This document shows positions 17,371 to 26,174 of a stretch of DNA of 64,000 bases, one piece after another. The stretch comes from Verrucomicrobiota bacterium JB023. GTDB taxonomy: Bacteria > Verrucomicrobiota > Verrucomicrobiia > Verrucomicrobiales > Akkermansiaceae. The notes under the pieces are model-generated. The model had not been told where the DNA came from and made no database searches. It saw only the letters and a list, made by a program, of their open reading frames with translations. Positions within the stretch are counted from its first letter, which is position 1, and each line of letters begins with the position of its first letter. The translations under genes and the position numbers were made by a program. The stretch lies in the NCBI GenBank assembly GCA_030673895.1, contig JAUTCR010000075.1, positions 62,001 through 126,000 of the forward strand. Direction: 5' to 3'.

Positions 17371-19517
17371 CCATCGACCCCATTTTCCCGGTTTCATGGG
17401 TTATCCTCCTCGCCACGGTGGTGGCGGTCATCACTCTCGTCGCACACCGCCGCCCCGGGCTGCGTCTGGGCCGATTCCGCAGCTGGCTCCTCACCACCAT
17501 CCGCCTCCTCGCTCTGCTCGGGATTGTCGCCATCCTCTTACGCCCCTCCCGTGAGGAGACGCTTACGCCCCCTTCCGTCGAGCGCAGCCTGCTCGTCGCC
17601 CTTGATACCTCGGGCAGCATGAAAGAAGCCGACGAGAGCGGCGTCCCGCGCATCGAGCATGCCCGTCGCTCATTGGTGCAAGCCGACTTTTTCGCCGAAC
17701 CCCAAGGGAACTTCACTTTCTTCCGCTTCGCCGATGACGCTTACCCAATTTCCCCTGACCAGCTGCAAACCGCCGCTGCCGACGGACAAGAGACCCGCTT
17801 CCACTCCTCGGTGCGCAAGATGATGCGCTCCACGAGCGGCCCGCCTCCCGTCGCCCTTCTGCTCCTCTCCGACGGCCACGATCTCGAGACCATCCCTCCT
17901 GGCCAGACGGCTCAACTCGCGGCGGCGCGGAATTGCCCCATCTACACCGTGCCCTTTGGCTCCCGTGGCTCCGCCCGCGATGTCTCCATCCGCACCACCA
18001 CCTTCCACCCCTACACCTTCCGGCGGCAACAGACCCGCCTGGGAGCGACCGTTCGCGCTCTCGGCTGCGCACACGAAACTCTCACCGTCGACTTACTGAG
18101 AGAGAACAAGCTCGTGGACCAGAAACGTATTGAAACTGGGAGCCAGCCCTTTCATCAAATCGAATTCCTCGTCTCCGAGGACGATCCCGGTCAAGTGGAG
18201 TATGCCCTTCGCGTTCGTGAGGTGACCAACGAGGTGACGAGTGAGAACAATACAGCGGTCTCTTACCTCAACGTCCTCGATGAGAAAATCAAAGCGCTCC
18301 TCATTGAGGGCGAGCCCTACTGGGACACCACCTTCCTGCGCCGCTCGCTGGCCCGAAACGACAAGCTCGATATCGACGCCTTGGTGCGCTTCACCTCGAA
18401 CCGGACGCGCGCGATTCGCTCCAACGAGCGACGCAGCGATGAACCTCTCGAGACCCCACGAACGGCTGAAGAGTTTTCCCTCTATCGGGTTGTCATCCTT
18501 GGCAAGAGCGTCGAGACCATCCTTGGAGATGACGGCATCGCCGCGCTGGAGAAATGGGTGAGCGAAATGGGCGGCATCGTCATCTTCGCGCGTGGTAGGG
18601 CGTGGAATGGCGATCAGTCACCGGACCTCGAGCCGATCGCCTGGGGCGAGACGCTCACCGGAGAAAGCCAGGTCGAAGTCACCAGCCAGGGGCTCAACCA
18701 AGCCCCCTTCCGTCTTCTGCATAACCGAACAATCTCGGAGGACCTTCCCGCCGTCCTCACCTACGAGGCCCATGGTTCTCCCAAGACTCTGGCCGCGTCC
18801 TACGGCCAAACCCAGTCCGCTTCGCCCGCGATCGTCTTTCGCCGTCTTGGCAATGGGCAGACCCTTTCCCTTGGCTTGGCCAAGCTCTGGAACTGGGTCT
18901 TCAACGCCAACACCGCCTTTGACAACAACCTCTACGATCTGTTCTGGGACCAGTTGCTCCTCTGGCTACTGGCCAGTGATGGCGTGACGCCGGGCTCCGA
19001 CTATTCCCTGCAGACCAATACGGCCAATCTGCCGCTTGGCGAGAGCATCACCTTCACCCTCCTCTACAATGAGCAGACCCCTCCGGCCAGTCCACCGACG
19101 ATCCGGCTGACCCATGGCGATGCGGAGGCCGCCGTACTGAGCCTGGAGTCCGATCCCGAGGGCCATTCTGCCACCATCAGCTTCACTCCCCGGGCGACAG
19201 GGCGTTATCAAGCGGAGACCACTCTGCCTGACGGAGAAGTGCTTAAGGCCCGCTTCCTCGTCTTCCGCGAGCAGCTCGAGCGCACTGAGACGGCCACCGA
19301 TCTCGCTTACCTTCAGCAGCTCGCCAATGCCTCCGGCGGACGCTTGCTCACGCCCGGGGAAATCCCGGAACTGGTCTCCAACCTGCTGCTGGAAACCGCA
19401 CCCATGGAGGCCCGCACCCGGCTTGTCCCCCTCTGGAATACCGCGCCGGTCTGCCTCGCACTCGTTCTTCTTCTCGCCATCGAATGGCTCCTCCGCCGCC
19501 GCTGGGGCCTCACCTGA
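17367..19517 (+). CDS. Membrane vWA protein, second BatA-like paralogue
   Basis: 716 residues with the same architecture as the preceding product: two N-terminal membrane helices (about 8-27 and 40-58), a vWA start LLVALDTSGSMKEADESG with a full MIDAS DxSGS, and a C-terminal helix near 692-710 ending in Arg-rich RRRWG. Between about 290 and 450 a glutamine-amidotransferase-like fold is likely (INVLDEKIKALLIEGEPYW-like pattern), as in many vWA membrane proteins of this family. Coupled to the upstream gene by a 4-bp overlap. Confidence 0.83.
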   Translation: MTIDPIFPVSWVILLATVVAVITLVAHRRPGLRLGRFRSWLLTTIRLLALLGIVAILLRPSREETLTPPSVERSLLVALDTSGSMKEADESGVPRIEHARRSLVQADFFAEPQGNFTFFRFADDAYPISPDQLQTAAADGQETRFHSSVRKMMRSTSGPPPVALLLLSDGHDLETIPPGQTAQLAAARNCPIYTVPFGSRGSARDVSIRTTTFHPYTFRRQQTRLGATVRALGCAHETLTVDLLRENKLVDQKRIETGSQPFHQIEFLVSEDDPGQVEYALRVREVTNEVTSENNTAVSYLNVLDEKIKALLIEGEPYWDTTFLRRSLARNDKLDIDALVRFTSNRTRAIRSNERRSDEPLETPRTAEEFSLYRVVILGKSVETILGDDGIAALEKWVSEMGGIVIFARGRAWNGDQSPDLEPIAWGETLTGESQVEVTSQGLNQAPFRLLHNRTISEDLPAVLTYEAHGSPKTLAASYGQTQSASPAIVFRRLGNGQTLSLGLAKLWNWVFNANTAFDNNLYDLFWDQLLLWLLASDGVTPGSDYSLQTNTANLPLGESITFTLLYNEQTPPASPPTIRLTHGDAEAAVLSLESDPEGHSATISFTPRATGRYQAETTLPDGEVLKARFLVFREQLERTETATDLAYLQQLANASGGRLLTPGEIPELVSNLLLETAPMEARTRLVPLWNTAPVCLALVLLLAIEWLLRRRWGLT

Positions 19518-19539
19518 TTCACCATAGCCGTCCATCATC

Positions 19540-22410
19540 ATGAGCTCTTCCCCGAAACACCGCAACCGCTCCTCAGTGCTGGAGGCCCTGCGCCATGCGG
19601 CCTCGACCTTCGCCAGTCACCGCGCGCTGGTTCTCCTCCTCAGGTCGGTCAAATACGTCCTCGCCGCCTTCCTCCTCATTTGTCTCGCCGATGCCCTCGC
19701 GCACTTCGCCACGGGCACCCGCCTGGGGCTCGTGGTCGCCATTGGAAGTGGAATCCTCCTCCTCGCCCTCATCGGCCTCGGGATCGCCTGCTTCGCTCGA
19801 CCCAAGGCGGGCAAAATGGCCACGATCCTCGAGCGACGAGACCCGAACCTGGGCAGCAAGCTGACGAACATCCTCGAACTACACGACCAAACGACCTGTG
19901 ACACCCTCGACCCCCTGACCCGCGATCTCGCCCGGCAAGCTGTCGCTGATGCGACCCGCGATATCGATACCAGTCAGCTTAGACAAGTCGCTCGCGCTCC
20001 CTTCCTCAAAAAGGAGTTCCGCAAAGCCCTTATCCTGCTCGGCATCTTCGCCGCCCTTCCCTTGCTCCTCGGTGAGCCGGGTCGCCGTCAATTTCTCCGC
20101 CTCCTTCATCCTTACGGCGACTACCCTCCGCTCTCCTTCACTTGGCTGGACATCACCCGACCCAACGATGACGCGCTCACCGTGGTTTATGGTGAAGACA
20201 CCCGCATCGAGGTGACCGCAAAAGGCCATCTCCCCAAGGAGCTGGTCCTCACTACCGAGCCCAGCGATGGCTCCGCGCCTCCCCGCCGCCTACCCATGAC
20301 CACCAAGGGCGACGGCATCTTCGTCACCGTGGTCGAGAATATCGAGCAACCCCTCCGGCTAACCGCCACCACACCCAACGAGCGCAGCCGTAGCAAGCAC
20401 CGCTACCTCTCCGTGCTCCTCAATCCCCGCATCGAGAAAGCCTGGCTCACCATCACCCCACCTCCCTACACCGGACTCCCCGCCGTCGAACGGCCCTTCC
20501 GCTTCGATGGTGTGCAAGCTCTGGAAGGCTCCCTGCTCACCTTCCGCCTCCAATCCAATCGCCCGCTCGGCAATGGCTCCCTGCGAAGCATCCCCACGGA
20601 GGGAGCTCTCGCGGAGACGCCTCTGCGCCCCGTGGCGGATGGTCAAGCCAATGAGGCTCTCGCCGATCTCACCGTCGCCCAGTCAGGTCGCCTTCACTTC
20701 GATGTCCGAGACGAACAAGGCCGGGAAGCCGAAGATGCAATCAGCTCCTCTCTCACCGTCAGCCAGGACCTTCCTCCCGCCATCTCCTTTCTCAATCCCA
20801 CGCAAGACTCCTTCATCGTCTCCTCTCACAGCTTCGAGGTCGAGCTCGCCGCATCCGATGACTACGGAGTCCGTACCATCCGCCTCCTCCCCGCTGTCAA
20901 TGATGCTCACCTCGCGGAGCTGGAAGAGACCTATCCGGAGATCGGCCCCAGGAGGGCCACTTTCAAGCGCTTGGTGAACCTGCAAGACCTCGGAGCACGT
21001 CCCGGCGACGTGGTCACCTTCTTTGCTGAAGCAATCGACAACTGCCCCGAGCCCCATCTGACCCGGACCAAGATGCGCCGCCTGGAAGTCATCTCCCCAG
21101 AGCAGTATCAAGACTACCTGCGTAAGGAAGCCACCGTTGCCCAAGTGGCCGCCAGCTACGAGGAGATGCTCGCCCGCCTTGATTCCGCAGCCCAACGCCA
21201 GCAGGAAATCGCTGATGCGATGGAAGATCTGGCGCAGAGAGCCCAAGACGCCCCTCTAAGCGAAGAGGACCAGGAAAAGCTCGATAGCCTCCGGGAGTCC
21301 CAAAACCAATTGAACGAGGAAATTCGCGACCTTGCCACGGAGATGGAATCCTTCGCCGACCAGACGCCAATTTATGACTTCGAGGAACAAATGCAGGAAG
21401 CCATGAACCAGATGGCTCAAGAACTCAGGGAGTCAGTCGAGAAGAACGAACAATCCAATGCAGGCAATCCTTCACCCGCCGACTCCGCAGAGGCTGCCCG
21501 AGAACAGGAAGAAAAGCTCTCCCGCCAGCGGCAGCAAGGGCAAGAGCAGGTCGAACAACCGCTGGAAGACTTGGCCGCGCTCCACGAGCTGATCAATGAT
21601 GTCAGCGAATTCCAAGCCCTCTACGAAGAGCAGAAAACCTTGTCCGAACAGACCGCACGCTTCGAGAATCAGCCCAATCTCTCGTCAGCGGACCGCCTGT
21701 CTCTCAATGAAATGGCGGGAAGACAACGGGAGGTCGCCAGTCGTTTGCAGAATCTACAGGAGGAGCTGCGCAACCACGCCGACGCGGCCGAAGAGAATTT
21801 CCCCAAGGCCGCGCAGAGCGCGCGCGACCTCGCCGGCGCGATCGATCAGGCCAACATGCCCGGTCTGGGTCGAGCTAGCTCGCAAAGTATGTTGCAAGGC
21901 AAGGGTGAAGAATCCCATGACCAGGCGACCCGGCTTAAGAATGAGATGGAACGATTGATGAGCCAATGCAGTAGTTGCCAGGGCGAAGGGCAGAGCGAAC
22001 TCGACAACTACCTGCAGCTGTTCATGGGAAACTCCCAGGGCAATAACTTCCAGCAGATGATGGACTCCCTCTGCTTCAATCCCGGACAGCAGGGAGGTGC
22101 GGGGATGGGACAAGGAGGAAGCCTGGCCTTGGGCTCACTCCCTGGCCAGCAGATGGGCTTGATGGGAGGACGCTCCCTGATGATGGGCCCCATCGCCCGC
22201 GCCCTGGCCAGTGGTCAAGGTGCCAGACATCGCTCTGGATCTTCTGGTGACTCGATCGCCAAAGTTGATGCCAGCAAAGCCGAACAAGGCAAGACAGCCA
22301 GCACCCGCCAGTCCACCACACCTGAGAGCCAGGGCCTCCTGCAAGAATACGAGAATCTCACTGAAGCCTACTTCCGAACCCTGACAACGAGCCCCGACTC
22401 ATCACAATGA
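19540..22410 (+). CDS. Very large membrane and coiled-coil protein (DUF4175-like)
   Basis: 956 residues. Three hydrophobic segments near the N-terminus (about 33-56, 62-85, 162-176) are followed by an extracytoplasmic beta-rich region. From about 530 to 790 there is a long Gln/Glu/Ala-rich coiled coil (repeats such as QQEIADAMEDLAQRAQ), then a Gly/Met/Ser-rich low-complexity tail with a CSSC pair near 809. This plan fits the DUF4175-type proteins that accompany MoxR/vWA operons. A structural or scaffold role is inferred. Its stop overlaps the DUF4159 start by four bases. Confidence 0.75.
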   Translation: MSSSPKHRNRSSVLEALRHAASTFASHRALVLLLRSVKYVLAAFLLICLADALAHFATGTRLGLVVAIGSGILLLALIGLGIACFARPKAGKMATILERRDPNLGSKLTNILELHDQTTCDTLDPLTRDLARQAVADATRDIDTSQLRQVARAPFLKKEFRKALILLGIFAALPLLLGEPGRRQFLRLLHPYGDYPPLSFTWLDITRPNDDALTVVYGEDTRIEVTAKGHLPKELVLTTEPSDGSAPPRRLPMTTKGDGIFVTVVENIEQPLRLTATTPNERSRSKHRYLSVLLNPRIEKAWLTITPPPYTGLPAVERPFRFDGVQALEGSLLTFRLQSNRPLGNGSLRSIPTEGALAETPLRPVADGQANEALADLTVAQSGRLHFDVRDEQGREAEDAISSSLTVSQDLPPAISFLNPTQDSFIVSSHSFEVELAASDDYGVRTIRLLPAVNDAHLAELEETYPEIGPRRATFKRLVNLQDLGARPGDVVTFFAEAIDNCPEPHLTRTKMRRLEVISPEQYQDYLRKEATVAQVAASYEEMLARLDSAAQRQQEIADAMEDLAQRAQDAPLSEEDQEKLDSLRESQNQLNEEIRDLATEMESFADQTPIYDFEEQMQEAMNQMAQELRESVEKNEQSNAGNPSPADSAEAAREQEEKLSRQRQQGQEQVEQPLEDLAALHELINDVSEFQALYEEQKTLSEQTARFENQPNLSSADRLSLNEMAGRQREVASRLQNLQEELRNHADAAEENFPKAAQSARDLAGAIDQANMPGLGRASSQSMLQGKGEESHDQATRLKNEMERLMSQCSSCQGEGQSELDNYLQLFMGNSQGNNFQQMMDSLCFNPGQQGGAGMGQGGSLALGSLPGQQMGLMGGRSLMMGPIARALASGQGARHRSGSSGDSIAKVDASKAEQGKTASTRQSTTPESQGLLQEYENLTEAYFRTLTTSPDSSQ

Positions 22411-23057
22411 ACTGCTTTATGAAAACCATCGCCTTAGTCCTCGCCGTGCTCATCGCACCGCTCGCGGCCAATGAACAAACCATCACCTGCGGCAATCTCG
22501 TTTATGGTAAAAACCAGACCTCGGTCTGTTTCGCGAGCACCTTTCTCAAGGATGCCGCCCGCCAGACCGGGCTGGACATCGCGCCGGAGTTCGCCCGCAT
22601 CCGCCTGGGCGCTGATGAAGTCTTCACCACGCCTCTCTGCATCTTCACCGGCGAAGGCAACTTCACGCTCAACGAGAGCGAGCGCAAGAACCTGAAGCAA
22701 TACGTGATGAATGGTGGCTTCATCATTGTCAGCCCCGGCTGCTCGGATCAGAAGTGGAACTCGGCCTTCAAACGTGAACTGGCAGCAGTCTTCCCGGGCT
22801 ATCCTCTGCAGCCTCTCTCCATGGACCACGAGGTCTTTTCCATGGTTCACACCATCACCGCCCTGAATGCCGGCCGGGGCGTGGGCCGCGTCCAGCTTCA
22901 AGGCGTTACCGTTAATGGCCGCCTGGCCATCCTCTATTCGCCCGAGGGCCTCAATGATGCCAGCAATGCGAAGGGCTGCTGCTGCTGCGGGGGCAACGAG
23001 ATCCGGAACTCGCGCGAGATCAATGTCAACGCCCTCATCTACGCTCTCGTTTACTAA
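22407..23057 (+). CDS. DUF4159-domain exported protein with CCCC motif
   Basis: 216 residues, with ATG starts at 22407 and 22419; the second directly begins a signal peptide (MKTIALVLAVLIAPLAA). The body has the DUF4159 pattern: LYMTPLCIFTGEGNF-like strand, NLKQYVMNGGFIIV and a final NVNALIYALVY. DUF4159 is a glutamine-amidotransferase-like fold that typically closes MoxR/vWA operons. Unusual is GCCCCGGNE near residue 192, four consecutive cysteines, in an exported protein. Last clear member of the operon. Confidence 0.82.
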   Translation: MNCFMKTIALVLAVLIAPLAANEQTITCGNLVYGKNQTSVCFASTFLKDAARQTGLDIAPEFARIRLGADEVFTTPLCIFTGEGNFTLNESERKNLKQYVMNGGFIIVSPGCSDQKWNSAFKRELAAVFPGYPLQPLSMDHEVFSMVHTITALNAGRGVGRVQLQGVTVNGRLAILYSPEGLNDASNAKGCCCCGGNEIRNSREINVNALIYALVY

Positions 23058-23100
23058 GAGGGCATCGAAAACTACTAGTTAGCTCGTAGCTTTAGAATTT

Positions 23101-24462
23101 ATGCAGAAACCTTTTGTCGCAGCCATTCTCGCCGTCCTTGCGCTCGTTGGAGGCGGCGTGTTTCTGCTCCTCTCCTCTCGCAAGCCGGAAACCCTCACCT
23201 CTCCCGAGCTGACGGTTTACTTTACCTGCGATACCCAGGGCCGGCTGGAACCATGCGGCTGCTTCACCGGGCAGCTAGGAGGGCTGACCCGCGCCCGCTC
23301 CTGGCTGACGAACAACCGGCAGTCCCCTTCCCTTCTCGTGGACATCGGCGGAGCCATCGCCGGAGAACAGGACTACCACGTCATCCAGTGGGGCTACATT
23401 CTCGAAGCGTATGAGAAGATGGGCTATCAAGCGCTCAACCTCGGGGCCCGGGAAGGCATGCTCCCGCTCGCCACCTTGCGGGAAATGATTGGCCAATCGG
23501 AGGTCCCTCTCCTCAGCGCGTCTCTCGTTGATGCCAACTCACGCGAACCCATCGCCCCTCCGCACACCCAGATCGAGATTGATGGCCGCACGATTGGTCT
23601 CCTCGGGGTGCTGGATCCGCGCTCCGTGCCCACCCCCGGTGAGGGGCTCGCCATTCTCTCCCTCGACGACGCCATCTCTCGCCACCTTCCCTTCCTCGCC
23701 GAGGAATGTGACGAAGTTATCCTCCTCGCCTTTGCGACCGAAAGTGAAATGGACCGGCTCGCCAACGAGTTCTATGAGCTCGCCCTAATCGTCGGTGGCG
23801 ACGTCAAGCAAGCGTCGCAAACCGCCCGGCAGGTCAATCAATCCCTCATCGTCTACACCACCAACCAAGCCCGCACGGTGGGCAGAGTCTCCTTCAACCG
23901 GCAGGATGGCCGCATCCGCCAAGCCTCCTACGACATCCACATGCTTTACCCGAAAGTGCCACAGGATCCTGAGCTCATCGCCCTCTCGCAGGAGTTCAAG
24001 AAGTTCATCAGCACCACCCGCCTCGACATCGATAATCCCCACCGGATGGATGAAAACGCCATCCCCGGCGTGGCGACGACGGCGGAGTATGTTGGCTCCG
24101 AGAGCTGCGCTCAATGCCACATGGAAGAAACCCGCATCTGGAAGAACTCCCGCCACAGCCAAGCGTTCGCCACTCTCATCCATCGCGACTCCCAAGCGGA
24201 CCCCACCTGCATCGGCTGTCACACCGTGGGCTTCGGTACGCCCACTGGCTACCAACGGGCCTTCGGTGATAGCAAGCTGACCGATGTCGGCTGCGAATCC
24301 TGTCACGGCCCTGGCAGTGAGCACGTCTCCAGTTGGCAGGCAGGAAGAAAGCCTTCCTTCCAATTCCGCCCACTTGGCCCGGGCGATTGCAAGAGCTGCC
24401 ACTATGGCGAATTCTCCCGCCCCTTTGACTGGGATACCTTTTGGCCTCACATCGCGCATTGA
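23101..24462 (+). CDS. Tetraheme cytochrome c with phosphoesterase-like N-terminus
   Basis: 453 residues. An N-terminal membrane anchor or signal (about 6-26) precedes a domain of about 280 residues with FTCDTQGRLEPCGCFTGQLGG and GYQALNLGAREG, the pattern of UshA-like metallophosphoesterase homologues. The C-terminal 120 residues hold four CxxCH heme sites: CAQCH, CIGCH, CESCH and CKSCH, with further His residues (HSQAFATL, GSEHVSSW) that could be distal ligands, as in cytochrome c554-type proteins. Periplasmic electron transfer is expected; the partner is unknown. It lies 43 bp after the DUF4159 gene, so cotranscription is possible but not certain. Confidence 0.85.
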   Translation: MQKPFVAAILAVLALVGGGVFLLLSSRKPETLTSPELTVYFTCDTQGRLEPCGCFTGQLGGLTRARSWLTNNRQSPSLLVDIGGAIAGEQDYHVIQWGYILEAYEKMGYQALNLGAREGMLPLATLREMIGQSEVPLLSASLVDANSREPIAPPHTQIEIDGRTIGLLGVLDPRSVPTPGEGLAILSLDDAISRHLPFLAEECDEVILLAFATESEMDRLANEFYELALIVGGDVKQASQTARQVNQSLIVYTTNQARTVGRVSFNRQDGRIRQASYDIHMLYPKVPQDPELIALSQEFKKFISTTRLDIDNPHRMDENAIPGVATTAEYVGSESCAQCHMEETRIWKNSRHSQAFATLIHRDSQADPTCIGCHTVGFGTPTGYQRAFGDSKLTDVGCESCHGPGSEHVSSWQAGRKPSFQFRPLGPGDCKSCHYGEFSRPFDWDTFWPHIAH

Positions 24463-24732
24463 CGATTGTTCCAGCACAGTAAGCGTCCGAAACGGGGCCT
24501 TCTCGACGGTGTTTATGCCGCAGCTTTGCCAGCCGCCTCTCACCAACAGCTGAGCGGCGTTGCTCAGTTCCCCAAACAATGCGGCAAGATGCACTTCGTC
24601 CACCGCCGATATGGTTGCAACACGTTCTGGCGCCGAACCTTTGTAGAAAAAAGCGCCAGGTTTGGAGGCTTTTTGGACAGGAGCGAAAGCAACGTGCCCC
24701 GCAAGGGTGACGACCCAAGAGGCGGGTCCGAA
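24463..24732 (-). pseudogene. Possible remnant of an ankyrin-repeat gene
   Basis: On the minus strand the frame from 24732 downward, after a TGA, reads a stretch with EVHLAALFGELSNAAQLL then VRGG and INTVEKAPFRTL, which follows the ankyrin-repeat spacing (HLAA-x2-G-x4-A-x-LL-x2-G). There is no start codon context or intact domain, and the frame then runs into the antisense of the cytochrome gene. I read it as a truncated remnant. The match is by eye to one repeat only; chance similarity is possible. Confidence 0.3.
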
Positions 24733-24804
24733 TCAATGGGCTGCTTAAACTGTCGTGAGGCCCCAGTAGGCGAAGGCTTCCTACCAGCGTCACTAGGCGA
24801 CTCA

Positions 24805-25323
24805 TCAGTTGGCCTCAGTGGTTTGTTCGGCGATTGTTTCGTTCGCCCAGTGCTGCATACCCCATATACCATGGTCAGGCTTGCGCCAGGTGATCAAGTA
24901 GTCGGCTTTGTGGGTGTAAGCTTCGTCATCAACCTTGAAATTTACAGTCACCTTCCATCTTCCAATTGAAAAGTCGGTATAGGCATCACCATGAGTAACC
25001 CGGAGGAACTTCATGAGATTGCCGGGTCTCGCCGGGGGCTGTTCACCGACAGCCTTCAATTGATAAACCTTGCCGTCTGGTGCTACCGTGGAGGCGTCGA
25101 CAATCTCTGCCTTCTTAAAATCGCCGCTTAGACTGAAGTTGAGTGATCCTTCGATCTCCGCCATCAGAGTGAAGAGGATCTCATCGTCGGTTCCGTAGGT
25201 GGCTACGCTGTTCCCGGCCTTGCTAACAACGAGGTGAAGTGGACCCTCGTCCTGCGCCTGAACATCGGCAACCGACGCGAACAGTGTGAACGCTACGATG
25301 GTACTAATGAGGCGAGCGTTCAT
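24805..25323 (-). CDS. Exported protein of unknown function
   Basis: 172 residues from the ATG at 25323, chosen because MNARLISTIVAFTLFASVADVQAQ is a signal peptide; the frame is open 43 codons upstream. The body has strand-forming segments (GPLHLVVSKAGNSVATYG, WKVTVNFKVDDEAY) like a small beta-sandwich and no catalytic motif. The gene lies in an island whose surroundings lack normal coding density. No clear Shine-Dalgarno. Real gene status is supported by the signal peptide and periodic hydrophobic pattern. Confidence 0.6.
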   Translation of the reverse strand: MNARLISTIVAFTLFASVADVQAQDEGPLHLVVSKAGNSVATYGTDDEILFTLMAEIEGSLNFSLSGDFKKAEIVDASTVAPDGKVYQLKAVGEQPPARPGNLMKFLRVTHGDAYTDFSIGRWKVTVNFKVDDEAYTHKADYLITWRKPDHGIWGMQHWANETIAEQTTEAN

Positions 25324-25652
25324 TTTTATTTTAGTCGAGACCTTATCGCTGCCGGCGAGACGTGGCGAGCTAGAAAGCGTCGTCGTGACTCGACAGAATG
25401 TTACAAGGTGCCGCGCTTGGTTCATCTCGTGGGCAGCGGAGCGAAGCGACACAGACAGTCTGCAGGACGGCGAGAGGCATCAACTCCGCTTTCACGGAAC
25501 CTATCCAATATCGTCCGAGCGCTGGCACCGCTGCCGGGAGCGCCCTGCCGCAAGAGCGTTTAGGGGTCGAGTGAAGAGGGTCATGTCACCTCACGGCGGA
25601 GTAGCGGGTTGTTCACCAACGCCTTGTTCGGCATCCAGCCTTGTTCCGGAAG
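25324..25652. other. Non-coding spacer of the 24.5-26.1 kb island
   Basis: 329 bp between two small leftward genes. Read leftward it begins shortly after the stop of the membrane gene with GCCGAACAA, a 9-mer also found (at about 24837-24845) at the 3' end of the next leftward gene. Several GC-rich inverted segments are present. I see no convincing gene. The layout (small gene, GCCGAACAA, palindromic spacer) is discussed as a possible cassette arrangement. Confidence 0.35.
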
Positions 25653-25946
25653 CTAGTCGCTCTTCCGTGTTCGCAAACGGGTGGCTATTCGTGCTGCTGT
25701 CGTATTCTCCAACCTTCTTCCTGTCATGGCTAAACGGAGAGTTCCAGGCCAAACAAAAAGCCAACAAATCCCTGTAATCATCGGGAACATGATCACGAGA
25801 AAGAAATGAAGTGAAAGACTCTCTCCAAGTAGGCGGCAATCGACCCACATCCGCCAAAGCAAGATTGCCACGATTACCCAATAAGTTATCAGCGCCAGAA
25901 CACTCTCGCTTCCCAGAAGTTCTTGCACAAATTGATAGGCAATCAC
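25653..25946 (-). CDS. Small membrane protein of unknown function
   Basis: 97 residues with two strong hydrophobic helices (SVLALITYWVIVAILLWRMW and LHFFLVIMFPMITGICWLFVW) and a basic C-terminus rich in Arg/Lys. The pattern of helix, short loop, then FPxxTGICWLFVWP resembles the N-terminal domain of PLD-type cardiolipin synthases, but no catalytic part follows. ATG start; no clear Shine-Dalgarno. Isolated small gene in the low-coding island. Confidence 0.5.
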   Translation of the reverse strand: MIAYQFVQELLGSESVLALITYWVIVAILLWRMWVDCRLLGESLSLHFFLVIMFPMITGICWLFVWPGTLRLAMTGRRLENTTAARIATRLRTRKSD

Positions 25947-26137
25947 CAGCGTGGATTACTTCTCTTCGCACCACTTGTCGACAGAATTGGCGAAACCCGG
26001 ATTCAACGCCGCCTATCCCTCTTCGCAACAGAAGTCCTCCGACTTCGGAGCAAGCCATCGAGAAATGACCACTTTCAGCCGAACTCTCCGGTGAGGCAGC
26101 ACGCGACAGAACTCCGAAGAAAGATCTGACTTGATAT

Positions 26138-26152
26138 TGAGACTTAATCTCA
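26138..26152. promoter_or_regulatory. Dyad TGAGA-N5-TCTCA, possible Fur-like operator
   Basis: A 15-bp dyad TGAGACTTAATCTCA lies 23 bp before the AraC regulator gene. Its arms match the TGAGA/TCTCA arms seen in some Fur boxes (TGAGAAT-type). Given the TonB receptor downstream, iron control is plausible. Autoregulation by the AraC protein is the alternative. No second copy is seen before DUF6607 or the receptor. Confidence 0.35.
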
Positions 26153-26174
26153 CTAGCGTCCGCCCTCACGAGGG

